Made by a program: the position numbers and the translations under genes. Shown here in pieces: positions 55,126 through 64,000 of a stretch of 64,000 nucleotides of DNA; position 1 is the first letter of the stretch, and each line of letters begins with the position of its first letter. Source of the stretch: Pseudomonas corrugata (GTDB lineage Bacteria; Pseudomonadota; Gammaproteobacteria; Pseudomonadales; Pseudomonadaceae); contig NZ_LHVK01000003.1 of NCBI RefSeq assembly GCF_001269905.1, positions 786,981-850,980 on the forward strand. Direction: 5' to 3'. The notes beneath the pieces were generated by a model. It saw nothing but the letters and a program-made list of their open reading frames with translations. It made no database searches and was not told the origin of the DNA.

Positions 55126-55947
55126 ATGAATAAGCCCCTGCGTTTTGCCTTGAACCGAATGGTTGCCCCGCGCCTGGCGTTGCCCGAATTCATCGATCTG
55201 GCCTTGGCCTTGAAAACTGATGCCATCGAGATCCGCAACGATCTTGAAGGCGTCGAGATCGAGAACGGCATGGCGCCTGTTCGCGTGCGCGAGTTGTGCG
55301 AAGAGCGGGGCATCAAGGTGCTGTCGATCAACGCCCTCTATCCTTTCGATGTGTGGAACGATGAGCGTCGCGGCCAGGCGTTGAGGCTGGCCGACTATGC
55401 GCGCGAATGTGGCGCCGAGGGCCTGGTCATGTGCCCGCTCAATGATCGTGCCGACCCGCGTAGCGAGGCCGAGCGCGGGGAGGGGCTGCGCACGGCGCTC
55501 AGCGAACTGGCGCCGATTCTGCGAGCCTTTGGTATCTACGGCTTCATCGAGCCCCTGGGGTTCGAGGAATGCTCGTTGCGCCGCAAGGGGGCGGCGGTGG
55601 AAGCGATCAAGGCCATCGGCGGGCTGGATGTATTCCGCCTGGTGCACGATACCTTTCACCACCATCTGGCGGGTGAACAGGCGTTCTTCCCCGAACTGAC
55701 CGGGCTGGTGCACATCTCCGGCGTGGAAGATGCCCAAGTGCCGTTGGCGACGATCCGCGACGGCCACCGGGTGTTGGTGGGCAAGGCCGACATCCTCGGC
55801 AACGCCGCACAGATCGAGGCGCTACGGGCTGGTGGCTACGAAGGTTACTTGTCCTTCGAACCGTTCGCCGAGAGCGTGCATGAACTGGCCGATATCCGCC
55901 AGGCGTTGGGGGCGAGCATGAGCCATCTGCAGAATTCCCAGGCCTGA
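55126..55947 (+). CDS. iolI: Sugar-phosphate isomerase/epimerase, IolI-like (TIM barrel)
   Basis: I start at MNKPLRFALNRMVAPRLALP with GGAGGG upstream, 273 aa; the upstream frame lacks conservation. The AP-endonuclease-2 TIM-barrel pattern is clear (VLSINALYPFDVWND; FIEPLGFEECSLR; LVHDTFHHHLAGE; HISGVED; YLSFEPFAE) with metal ligands Glu, Asp, His and Glu. The best fit is inosose isomerase IolI, which interconverts 2-keto-myo-inositol and 1-keto-D-chiro-inositol. An IolH-type function is the alternative. It lies 59 bp after iolB. Confidence 0.82.
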   Translation: MNKPLRFALNRMVAPRLALPEFIDLALALKTDAIEIRNDLEGVEIENGMAPVRVRELCEERGIKVLSINALYPFDVWNDERRGQALRLADYARECGAEGLVMCPLNDRADPRSEAERGEGLRTALSELAPILRAFGIYGFIEPLGFEECSLRRKGAAVEAIKAIGGLDVFRLVHDTFHHHLAGEQAFFPELTGLVHISGVEDAQVPLATIRDGHRVLVGKADILGNAAQIEALRAGGYEGYLSFEPFAESVHELADIRQALGASMSHLQNSQA

Positions 55948-55974
55948 CACGCCTCTCAAAAATGATGAGCCCCC

Positions 55975-56064
55975 TTGTGGGAGCGAGCCTGCTCGCGAAA
56001 GCGATCTCACATTCGACAGTGATGTTGTCTGATACACCGCTTCGCGAGCAGGCTCGCTCCCACA
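55975..56064. repeat. REPIN between iolI and iolD
   Basis: TTGTGGGAGCGAGCCTGCTC and the inverted GCGAGCAGGCTCGCTCCCAC surround a spacer of about 44 nt. It is the second REPIN inside the iol run. Confidence 0.88.
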
Positions 56065-56092
56065 GGGATCGCATTCCAGACAAGGTGCAAGC

Positions 56093-58024
56093 ATGTCCAC
56101 AACACGACTGACCATGGCCCAGGCCCTGGTGAAATTCCTCGATAACCAGTACGTCGAGGTCGACGGTGTCCAGAGCAAGTTCGTCGCCGGAGTCTTTACC
56201 ATTTTCGGCCATGGCAATGTGCTGGGCCTGGGCCAGGCGCTAGAGCAGGACAGCGGCGACCTGGTGGTCCATCAAGGCCGCAACGAGCAGGGCATGGCCC
56301 ACGCCGCCATTGGCTTCGCCAAACAGAACCTGCGCCGCAAGATCTACGCCTGCACTTCATCGGTCGGTCCTGGCGCCGCGAACATGTTGACGGCGGCGGC
56401 CACGGCGACGGCCAATCGCATTCCATTGCTGCTGTTGCCCGGCGATGTCTACGCCAGTCGTCAACCGGACCCGGTGTTGCAGCAGATCGAGCAGTTCCAC
56501 GACCTGAGCATCAGCACCAACGATGCGTTCAAGGCAGTGAGCAAATACTGGGACCGGATCAACCGTCCCGAACAGTTGATGAGCGCCGCGATCCACGCTA
56601 TGCGCGTGCTCACCGATCCGGCCGAAACCGGCGCGGTGACCCTGGCGTTGCCTCAGGATGTGCAAGCCGAAGCCTATGACTACCCGGACTACTTCCTGGC
56701 AAGACGCGTGCATCGCATCGACCGCCGTCCGGCCACCGAGGCAATGCTCGAGGACGCCCTGGCCCTGCTCAAGGGCAAGCGCCAGCCGCTGATCATCTGT
56801 GGCGGTGGAGTAAAGTACGCCGGCGCCAACCGCGCATTGCAAGCCTTTGCCGAACGCTTCGACATTCCTTTTGCCGAGACCCAGGCCGGCAAGAGCGCGG
56901 TGGTCTCCAGCCATCCGCTGAACGTCGGCGGTGTTGGCGAAACCGGTTGCCTGGCGGCGAATCTGCTGGCCAAGGAAGCGGACCTGATCATCGGCATCGG
57001 TACTCGCTACAGCGACTTCACCACCGGCTCCAAATGGTTGTTCCAACATCCGGATGTGCAATTCCTCAACCTCAATATCAGTCCATGCGACGCACTGAAA
57101 CTCGACGGCGTGCAACTGCTGGCCGATGCCCGCGCGGGGCTGGACGCGCTGTCCGCCGCCATGGGGGATTATCGTGCCGAATGGGGCGGGCGGATTGCCG
57201 ATGCCAAGGGGCAACTGGAGGCTGAGGTGGACCGGGTCTACCAGGCCGATTATCAGGTCGAGGGGTTCGTCCCGGAAATCGATGACGGCATGGACCCGGC
57301 AGTGTTTCGCGAGTTCATCGAGCTTACCGGCTCCTGCCTGACCCAGAGTCGGGTATTGGGCACGCTCAACGAGGCCTTGGCGGATGACGCGATCATCGTC
57401 GCCGCCGCCGGCAGCCTGCCCGGTGACCTGCAGCGCAGTTGGCGCAGCAAGGGCGTGAATACCTACCACCTCGAATACGGCTATTCCTGCATGGGGTACG
57501 AGGTGAATGCGGCGCTGGGGGTGAAACTCGCCGAGCCTGATAAAGAGGTGTACGCCCTGGTGGGTGACGGCTCCTACATGATGCTGCATTCGGAGCTGGC
57601 GACCTCGATCCAGGAGCGGCGCAAGATCAACGTGGTGCTGCTGGACAACATGACCTTCGGCTGCATCAACAACTTGCAGATGGGGAACGGCATGGACAGT
57701 TTCGGCACCGAGTTCCGCTTCCGCAACCCCGACACCGGCAAGCTCGACGGCGGCTTCGTGCCGGTGGATTTCGCCATGAGCGCGGCGGCCTACGGCTGCA
57801 AGACCTACAAGGTGAAGACCCTCGACGAACTGCTCGCGGCCCTGGCGGACGCACGACTGCAAACGGTCTCGACCCTGATCGATATCAAAGTCCTGCCCAA
57901 GACCATGATCCACGGCTACCTGTCGTGGTGGCGGGTCGGTGTGGCGCAAGTCTCCACCAGCGCCCGGACCAATGCGGTCGCCAAGGCCCTCAATGAACGA
58001 CTGGCCCAGGCCCGTCAGTACTGA
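56093..58024 (+). CDS. iolD: 3D-(3,5/4)-trihydroxycyclohexane-1,2-dione acylhydrolase
   Basis: The 643-aa thiamine diphosphate enzyme of the acetolactate-synthase fold has the N-terminal pyrimidine domain ([27 protein letters not shown]). A central FAD-like domain follows ([19 protein letters not shown]), then the C-terminal PP motif [15 protein letters not shown]...NN in the usual GDG-X-N pattern. It hydrolytically opens the inositol-derived cyclohexanedione to 5-deoxy-glucuronate. It lies between iolI and iolG, and its start is well separated from the upstream REPIN. Confidence 0.95.
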   Translation: MSTTRLTMAQALVKFLDNQYVEVDGVQSKFVAGVFTIFGHGNVLGLGQALEQDSGDLVVHQGRNEQGMAHAAIGFAKQNLRRKIYACTSSVGPGAANMLTAAATATANRIPLLLLPGDVYASRQPDPVLQQIEQFHDLSISTNDAFKAVSKYWDRINRPEQLMSAAIHAMRVLTDPAETGAVTLALPQDVQAEAYDYPDYFLARRVHRIDRRPATEAMLEDALALLKGKRQPLIICGGGVKYAGANRALQAFAERFDIPFAETQAGKSAVVSSHPLNVGGVGETGCLAANLLAKEADLIIGIGTRYSDFTTGSKWLFQHPDVQFLNLNISPCDALKLDGVQLLADARAGLDALSAAMGDYRAEWGGRIADAKGQLEAEVDRVYQADYQVEGFVPEIDDGMDPAVFREFIELTGSCLTQSRVLGTLNEALADDAIIVAAAGSLPGDLQRSWRSKGVNTYHLEYGYSCMGYEVNAALGVKLAEPDKEVYALVGDGSYMMLHSELATSIQERRKINVVLLDNMTFGCINNLQMGNGMDSFGTEFRFRNPDTGKLDGGFVPVDFAMSAAAYGCKTYKVKTLDELLAALADARLQTVSTLIDIKVLPKTMIHGYLSWWRVGVAQVSTSARTNAVAKALNERLAQARQY

Positions 58025-59143
<1,119 letters not shown>

Positions 59144-59170
<27 letters not shown>

Positions 59171-59236
59171 GCGGTAGTTCAGTCAGCATCGATGCCATCT
59201 GATCCGACGCTATCGCGAGCAAGCTCGGCTCCCACA
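59144..59236. repeat. REPIN between iolG and the second Gfo/Idh/MocA gene
   Basis: CTGTGGGAGCCGAGCTTGCT and the inverted GCGAGCAAGCTCGGCTCCCA surround a 45-nt spacer. A single related arm lies upstream at 59076-59103. Confidence 0.85.
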
Positions 59237-59273
59237 ACGAGCGCATCCACTCAACGATCTATAAGGAGCTTTC

Positions 59274-60326
59274 ATGCGAATCGGACTGGTGGGCTACGGC
59301 AAGGGTGGACGGTTTTTTCATGCGCCGCTGATCAGCAGTTTGCCGGGGGCGACGTTCGTGGGTGTGGTGACCCGGTCCGCCGAGCGCCGCCAACAACTGG
59401 CGACCGAACATCCCGATGTCCAGGCTTTCGACACACTGGAGCAACTGGTGGCGGTCGGCGTCGACGCGGTGGTGGTTTCCACACCGCTGGACGGTCGCCC
59501 GGCCGTGGTAATGGAGGCCATCGAGCGGGGCGTGGCGGTGGTCAGCGACAAACCGTTCGCCGCTGATGCCGCGCAGGCCGAGGCGATGGTGCTGGCTGCC
59601 GAGCGACGCAACGTGCCGCTGTGTGTGTACCAGAACCGGCGCTGGGACTCGGACTTCCTGACCGTGCGTAAATTGTTGGCGTCCGGTGTCCTGGGACAGG
59701 TCCTGCGGTTCGAGTCCAGTGTCGAGCGTTATTCGCCGACATCGGTGGGCAAGGGCAGCGGTGGCGGATTCCTGCGTGACCTGGGCAGTCATCTGGTGGA
59801 CCAGGCGTTGCAGCTGTTCGGGCCGGTGGTGCGGATCTACGCCGAACTGGACTATCGGCAGCCAGGTCAGGTTTTCGACAATGGCTTCTTTATCTCCCTG
59901 ACCCATGCCAACGGCGTGGTGTCGCACTTGAATGGCAGCTGCCTGCAGAACGCGCCGCGCCCACGGTTCCGGGTCAGTGGTTCCGAGGGGTGTTATACCG
60001 TCGAGGGCCTGGACGGGCAGGAAGCCCAGGCTCTGGCCGGTTTGAGCCCGGCGACGGAGGGCGAGCGCTGGGGGACCGAAGAGCATCGACGCTGGGGCTG
60101 GTTCGAGCACGGCGCCGAGCGTGAGCGGGTGACGTCGGAGCGAGGTTGCTGGATTGAGTTCTATCAGCGCCTGCAAATCGCATTGCAGGGAGCTGGCCCG
60201 CTGCCAGTCCAACCCCGTGATGCACTGGCGACTACCCGTCTGCTGGACGCTGCCCGGCAGAGCGCGGAACGCCATGAAGTGATGGTGTTAGCCACGCCCA
60301 TCGGCCATGGAACAAAAAACGAATAA
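59274..60326 (+). CDS. Gfo/Idh/MocA-family oxidoreductase
   Basis: The 350-aa protein has an NAD motif (IGLVGYGKGGRFFHAPLI), the SDKPFAADA segment with the family Lys and LRDLGSHLVDQALQLFG with Asp/His. It is a second inositol- or sugar-type dehydrogenase beside IolG, similar in outline to YdgJ/scyllo-inositol dehydrogenases. The FFHAPLI segment is frequent in that group. It starts 209 bp after iolG with TAAGGAG upstream. A role in using scyllo-inositol, chiro-inositol or inositol methyl ethers is plausible. The substrate cannot be told. Confidence 0.85.
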   Translation: MRIGLVGYGKGGRFFHAPLISSLPGATFVGVVTRSAERRQQLATEHPDVQAFDTLEQLVAVGVDAVVVSTPLDGRPAVVMEAIERGVAVVSDKPFAADAAQAEAMVLAAERRNVPLCVYQNRRWDSDFLTVRKLLASGVLGQVLRFESSVERYSPTSVGKGSGGGFLRDLGSHLVDQALQLFGPVVRIYAELDYRQPGQVFDNGFFISLTHANGVVSHLNGSCLQNAPRPRFRVSGSEGCYTVEGLDGQEAQALAGLSPATEGERWGTEEHRRWGWFEHGAERERVTSERGCWIEFYQRLQIALQGAGPLPVQPRDALATTRLLDAARQSAERHEVMVLATPIGHGTKNE

Positions 60327-60347
60327 AATTCTAAAATTTGTTGATAT

Positions 60348-60361
60348 GGAAAAAATTTTCC
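60348..60361. promoter_or_regulatory. Candidate IolR operator upstream of the inositol ABC transporter
   Basis: GGAA-AAAATT-TTCC matches the GGAA-N6-TTCC pattern of the site before iolC. It lies 313 bases before the transporter binding-protein gene in an AT-rich patch. It may give the transporter its own IolR-controlled promoter. Confidence 0.7.
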
Positions 60362-60467
60362 AATAAAGTCTTTTCCAGGTTACCGACATCCTGTTCCCGC
60401 TTGTGCACCGGCTTCTTAAACAAGCGGCGGACTCAACAAAAACAAGAAACACAGCCAGGTACCGTCG

Positions 60468-60620
60468 ATGAAAACCTTCAGCCGCTCTGCGTTTCACCTG
60501 TCACGTCTGCTGCGCTTGTCCGCAGCCCTTCCTCTGTTCGAATCCCTGTGCATCCAGCGCAACGGCGCCGTGGTGTGTTGCATGCCCGGTGCGCCCATCG
60601 TGCGTTTGCCCCGTTCCTGA
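60468..60620 (+). CDS. Small ORF of 50 codons in the ABC transporter leader, uncertain
   Basis: An ATG at 60468 (MKTFSRSAFHLSRLLRLSAA) opens a 50-codon frame that ends at 60618-60620. AGGT lies about seven bases upstream. The N-terminus is basic then hydrophobic, a little like a signal peptide, followed by two adjacent cysteines. It occupies the 347-bp gap (60327-60673) downstream of the IolR-type site. It could be a leader peptide, a decaying gene or chance. I see no family. Confidence 0.25.
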   Translation: MKTFSRSAFHLSRLLRLSAALPLFESLCIQRNGAVVCCMPGAPIVRLPRS

Positions 60621-60673
60621 GTTCCGACACGCCTTATCCATAAAACCAACAAGAATGTGGAGAAAGACCGTTC

Positions 60674-61600
60674 ATGAAGACCAAGACCCGTATCGCCTCG
60701 TTGGCTCTGTCGTTGATGCTTGCCAGCGGCGCTGCCCTGGCGGACCTGAAGATCGGGGTCAGCATGTCGCAGTTCGACGACACCTGGCTGACTTACTTGC
60801 GTGAATCCATGGACAAGAAAGCCAAGTCCATGCCGGATGGCGTCGGCCTGCAGTTCGAAGACGCACGCAGTGATGTGGTCAAGCAACTGAGCCAGGTTGA
60901 AAGTTTCATCAGTCAGAAGGTCGACGCGATCATCGTCAACCCGGTGGACACCGCTGCGACCCAGCGCATCACCAAGGCCGCCGTGGCCGCGGGCATTCCA
61001 CTGGTCTACGTCAACCGTCGTCCCGATGACCTGAAGCTGCCGGCTGGCGTGGTGACCGTTGCCTCCGATGACCTGGAAGCCGGCCGGATGCAGATGCAAT
61101 ACCTGGCCGACAAAATGGGTGGCAAGGGCGACATCGTGATCCTGTTGGGAGACCTGGCCAACAACTCCACCACCAACCGCACAAAGGGCGTCAAGGAAGT
61201 GCTCGCCAAATACCCGAACATCAAGATCGAACAGGAACAGACTGGTACCTGGTCCAGAGACAAGGGCATGACTCTGGTCAACGACTGGCTGACCCAGGGG
61301 CGTGAGTTCAACGCCGTGGTGGCGAACAACGACGAGATGGCCATCGGCGCGTCCATGGCGCTCAAAGGTGCCGGCAAGGAGAAGGGCAGCGTACTGATTG
61401 CCGGGGTCGACGGCACGCCGGATGGCCTGAACGCCGTGAAGAAGGGCGACATGGCGGTCTCGGTGTTCCAGGATGCCAAGGGCCAGGCCGACGGTTCGAT
61501 CGACACGGCGGTGAAGATGATCAAGAAGCAGCCGGTGGAGCAATCCGTGTGGGTGCCATATCGGCTGATCACGCCGGAAAACGTCGACCAGTTCAAGTAA
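60674..61600 (+). CDS. Sugar (probably inositol) ABC transporter substrate-binding protein
   Basis: The 308-aa protein has a signal peptide (residues 1-23, GAALA-DLK) and a periplasmic-binding-protein type 1 fold (LKIGVSMSQFDDTWLTYLRESM; DAIIVNPVDTAATQRITKAA; GIPLVYVNRRPDD; VLIAGVDGTPDGLNAVKKGDM). It resembles IbpA/RbsB-type binding proteins of inositol and ribose transporters. Location downstream of an iol gene run with a shared operator type supports myo-inositol. The ATPase and permease genes follow. Confidence 0.88.
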   Translation: MKTKTRIASLALSLMLASGAALADLKIGVSMSQFDDTWLTYLRESMDKKAKSMPDGVGLQFEDARSDVVKQLSQVESFISQKVDAIIVNPVDTAATQRITKAAVAAGIPLVYVNRRPDDLKLPAGVVTVASDDLEAGRMQMQYLADKMGGKGDIVILLGDLANNSTTNRTKGVKEVLAKYPNIKIEQEQTGTWSRDKGMTLVNDWLTQGREFNAVVANNDEMAIGASMALKGAGKEKGSVLIAGVDGTPDGLNAVKKGDMAVSVFQDAKGQADGSIDTAVKMIKKQPVEQSVWVPYRLITPENVDQFK

Positions 61601-61638
61601 CGTTCCACGCACCAGCGGTCCGACCACAACAATAAGCA

Positions 61639-61664
61639 GGCAAGGACGCCACGCCGACCTTGCC
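61639..61664 (+). promoter_or_regulatory. Hairpin just before the ATP-binding protein ribosome site
   Basis: GGCAAGG (61639-61645) and CCTTGCC (61658-61664) pair over 7 bp around a 12-nt loop. The arm ends immediately before the GAGGGAG Shine-Dalgarno sequence. It follows the binding-protein stop by 38 bases, so it could help keep binding-protein output above ATPase output. Confidence 0.35.
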
Positions 61665-61680
61665 GAGGGAGTACCTGACC

Positions 61681-63234
61681 ATGTTTGCCTCAGCGATAGC
61701 TTCGAGCGCCCCGGCAATGAATGTCCCGCCGGGCGTACTACCTGACGAACCGTATCTGCTGGAAGTCGTCAATGTCAGCAAGGGATTTCCCGGCGTGGTG
61801 GCCTTGTCCGACGTGCAGTTGCGGGTACGCCCCGGTTCAGTCCTGGCCTTGATGGGCGAAAACGGCGCGGGTAAATCCACCCTGATGAAGATCATCGCCG
61901 GCATCTACCAGCCGGACGCCGGTGAACTGCGCCTGAGGGGCAAACCGATCACATTCGACACGCCCCTGGCGGCGTTGCAGGCCGGCATTGCGATGATCCA
62001 TCAGGAACTGAACCTGATGCCTCACATGAGCATCGCCGAAAACATCTGGATCGGTCGCGAGCAGCTCAATGGCCTGCACATGATCGACCACGGGGAGATG
62101 CACCGTTGCACCGCCAGGTTGCTGGAGCGCCTGCGGATCAACCTCGACCCCGAGGAGCAGGTGGGCAACCTGAGCATTGCCGAGCGGCAGATGGTGGAAA
62201 TCGCCAAGGCGGTGTCCTATGACTCCGACATCCTGATCATGGACGAACCGACATCGGCCATCACTGAAACGGAAGTTGCCCACCTGTTTTCGATCATTGC
62301 CGACCTCAAGGCCCAGGGTAAGGGCATCATCTATATCACCCATAAAATGAACGAAGTGTTCGCCATCGCCGATGAAGTGGCGGTGTTTCGCGACGGCAAC
62401 TACATCGGTCTGCAGCGGGCCGACAGCATGGACGGCGACAGTCTGATTTCGATGATGGTCGGCCGGGAATTGAGCCAGCTGTTTCCGGAACGGGAAAAAC
62501 CCATTGGCGAGTTGGTGTTGTCGGTGCGCGACCTGAGCCTGGATGGCATCTTCAAGGGGGTCTCCTTCGATCTTCATGCCGGGGAGATTCTCGGCATCGC
62601 CGGGCTGATGGGCTCGGGACGGACCAACGTAGCCGAAGCGATTTTCGGCGTCACGCCCAGTACCGGTGGTGAGATTTTGCTGGACGGCCAACCGGTGCGC
62701 ATCAGCGATCCGCACATGGCGATCGAGAAGGGTTTCGCCTTGCTGACCGAGGATCGCAAGCTCAGTGGACTGTTCCCCTGCCTGTCGGTGTTGGAAAACA
62801 TGGAAATGGCCGTGCTGCCCCATTACGTCGGCAACGGCTTCATCCAGCAGAAGGCCTTGCGCGCGCTGTGCGAAGACATGTGCAAGAAGCTGCGGGTCAA
62901 GACCCCGTCGCTGGAGCAATGCATCGACACCCTGTCCGGTGGCAATCAACAGAAGGCGCTGCTGGCCCGCTGGCTGATGACCAACCCGCGGATCCTGATC
63001 CTCGACGAGCCGACCCGTGGCATCGATGTTGGGGCCAAGGCCGAGATTTACCGGCTCATTGCCTACCTCGCCGGCGAGGGCATGGCGGTCATCATGATCT
63101 CCTCCGAACTGCCGGAAGTGCTGGGCATGAGCGACCGGGTCCTGGTGATGCACGAAGGTGACCTGATGGGCACCCTCGACCGGAGCGAAGCGACCCAGGA
63201 GCGGGTCATGCAGCTGGCCTCGGGGCTGTCCTGA
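61681..63234 (+). CDS. Sugar ABC transporter ATP-binding protein (RbsA-type, two cassettes)
   Basis: I start at [20 protein letters not shown] because GAGGGAG stands about ten bases upstream; the TTG at 61660 is less likely. The 517-aa protein has two ABC domains. The first has Walker [10 protein letters not shown], signature [14 protein letters not shown] and Walker [12 protein letters not shown]. The second has the degenerate Walker [10 protein letters not shown], signature [15 protein letters not shown] and [12 protein letters not shown], as usual for RbsA/XylG/IatA types. A GGCAAGG/CCTTGCC hairpin lies just before the ribosome site (61639-61664). Confidence 0.92.
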   Translation: MFASAIASSAPAMNVPPGVLPDEPYLLEVVNVSKGFPGVVALSDVQLRVRPGSVLALMGENGAGKSTLMKIIAGIYQPDAGELRLRGKPITFDTPLAALQAGIAMIHQELNLMPHMSIAENIWIGREQLNGLHMIDHGEMHRCTARLLERLRINLDPEEQVGNLSIAERQMVEIAKAVSYDSDILIMDEPTSAITETEVAHLFSIIADLKAQGKGIIYITHKMNEVFAIADEVAVFRDGNYIGLQRADSMDGDSLISMMVGRELSQLFPEREKPIGELVLSVRDLSLDGIFKGVSFDLHAGEILGIAGLMGSGRTNVAEAIFGVTPSTGGEILLDGQPVRISDPHMAIEKGFALLTEDRKLSGLFPCLSVLENMEMAVLPHYVGNGFIQQKALRALCEDMCKKLRVKTPSLEQCIDTLSGGNQQKALLARWLMTNPRILILDEPTRGIDVGAKAEIYRLIAYLAGEGMAVIMISSELPEVLGMSDRVLVMHEGDLMGTLDRSEATQERVMQLASGLS

Positions 63235-63258
63235 GGTCGCAAAGCCGAGCGATAAGCC

Positions 63259-63288
63259 CGTGGCGAGGGAGCTTGCTCCCGCTGGGCC
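63259..63288. repeat. Short repeat element between ATPase and permease genes
   Basis: CGTGGCGAGGGAGCTTGCTC followed by CCGCTGGGCC contains the dyad GGGAGCTTGCTCCC. It resembles half of the GTGGCGAGG-type repeats seen at 10594 and 26938. Confidence 0.55.
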
Positions 63289-63385
63289 GGTCCGACGCCT
63301 CGGGCGCGGCAGACCCAAACACAGGGCCGCATCGTGCCCGAGCGGGGGGCAAGGTCCCTCGCAACTGATAAAAAGGTGGATGGCA

Positions 63386-64000
63386 ATGAACGCAATACTG
63401 GAAAACAAACCCGCGGCCGCACCGGCCAGGACGCGTCGGCGGCTGCCGACGGAGCTGAGTATCTTCCTGGTGCTGATCGGCATTGGCCTGGTGTTCGAGT
63501 TGTTCGGCTGGATCATGCGCGACCAGAGTTTCCTGATGAATTCCCAACGCTTGGTCCTGATGATCCTGCAAGTGTCGATTATTGGTCTGCTGGCCATCGG
63601 TGTGACCCAGGTCATCATTACCACCGGTATCGACCTGTCGTCCGGTTCCGTGCTGGCGTTGTCGGCCATGATCGCCGCCAGCCTGGCCCAGACCTCGGAT
63701 TTTGCCCGTGCCGTGTTTCCTTCCCTTACCGATCTACCGGTATGGATACCGGTGGTGGCGGGGTTGGGCGTGGGGCTGCTGGCCGGAGCAATCAACGGCA
63801 GCATCATCGCTATCACCGGTATCCCGCCTTTTATTGCCACGCTCGGCATGATGGTGTCGGCCCGTGGGCTGGCGCGTTACTACACCGAAGGCCAGCCGGT
63901 GAGCATGTTGTCGGATTCCTACACTGCCATCGGTCATGGCGCGATGCCGGTGGTCATCTTCCTGGTGGTGGCGATGATTTTCCATATCGCCCTGCGCTAC
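63386..64000 (+). CDS. Sugar (probably inositol) ABC transporter permease, 5' part
   Basis: The frame is open from the ATG at 63386 (AAAAGGTGGATGGCA upstream) to the window end, so only the first 205 codons are present. They read MNAILENKPAAAPARTRRRL, then an RbsC-type permease: LSIFLVLIGIGLVFELFGWI, LAIGVTQVIITTGIDLSSG (the ITGGIDLS-like permease motif) and TGIPPFIATLGMMVSARGLA. It should pair with the ATPase and binding protein in import of inositol. The remainder of the gene lies outside the window. Confidence 0.9.
   Translation, partial: MNAILENKPAAAPARTRRRLPTELSIFLVLIGIGLVFELFGWIMRDQSFLMNSQRLVLMILQVSIIGLLAIGVTQVIITTGIDLSSGSVLALSAMIAASLAQTSDFARAVFPSLTDLPVWIPVVAGLGVGLLAGAINGSIIAITGIPPFIATLGMMVSARGLARYYTEGQPVSMLSDSYTAIGHGAMPVVIFLVVAMIFHIALRY

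Noticed and set aside
60327..60673. A structured small RNA or riboswitch in the transporter leader
   Set aside because: No stable conserved fold is visible by eye; the operator-like site and small frame explain the gap as well.

Overview
The window reads as chromosome of a fluorescent pseudomonad, most likely in the Pseudomonas fluorescens complex. This is inferred from the GC-rich codon use, the many REP/REPIN palindromes of the GTGGGAGCGAGC...CTCGCGA type, the bkdA1-bkdA2-bkdB-lpdV order and an hcnABC hydrogen cyanide synthase operon. No phage, transposase, CRISPR array, rRNA or tRNA was seen. Apart from one gene with an apparent frameshift (10679-11319), the genes look intact.

Layout. 1-3854: the end of an unrecognised Ig-like protein, a pertactin-type autotransporter and a small unknown protein. 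4034-10582: an AdeAB-like RND efflux pump transcribed away from its own response regulator and sensor kinase. 10679-16899: a broken DUF1345 gene, nicotinamidase, a MHYT-GGDEF-EAL c-di-GMP enzyme, an RcnB-like protein, a protealysin-like M4 protease coupled to its emfourin inhibitor, and an FKBP isomerase. 16915-18886: a cytochrome P450 divergent from an ArsR-type regulator. 18994-25893: branched-chain amino acid catabolism (ilvE, lpdV-bkdB-bkdA2-bkdA1 and the divergent Lrp-type bkdR). 26026-33544: a uronate module with uronate dehydrogenase, a lactonase, a three-part TRAP transporter, an OprD-type porin and an aldose epimerase. 33938-42418: reductive pyrimidine catabolism with a RutR-like regulator, preA, preT, dihydropyrimidinase, an NCS1 transporter and a ureidopropionase-type amidohydrolase. 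42515-46573: a triple-PAS LuxR-type regulator, a DUF1652 protein and a two-component system. 46876-49875: hcnABC. 50035-64000: the myo-inositol regulon (iolR, iolC, iolE, iolB, an iolI-like gene, iolD, iolG, a second Gfo/Idh/MocA enzyme, then a sugar ABC transporter running off the end).

Together these give a rhizosphere-type catabolic profile (uronates, pyrimidines, branched-chain keto acids, inositol) next to cyanide production and drug efflux. The clearest regulatory reading is a pair of GGAA-N6-TTCC palindromes at 51130-51143 and 60348-60361. They sit before iolC and before the inositol transporter, and probably mark the reach of the RpiR-type IolR. REPINs lie in many gaps, including inside the iol and pyrimidine operons. 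One REPIN unit is perfectly duplicated in tandem (135 bp, twice), one forms a perfect 38-bp stem just before a response-regulator gene, and one supplies the last codons of the ArsR-type gene. All functions are read from protein motifs and gene order; no database search was run.
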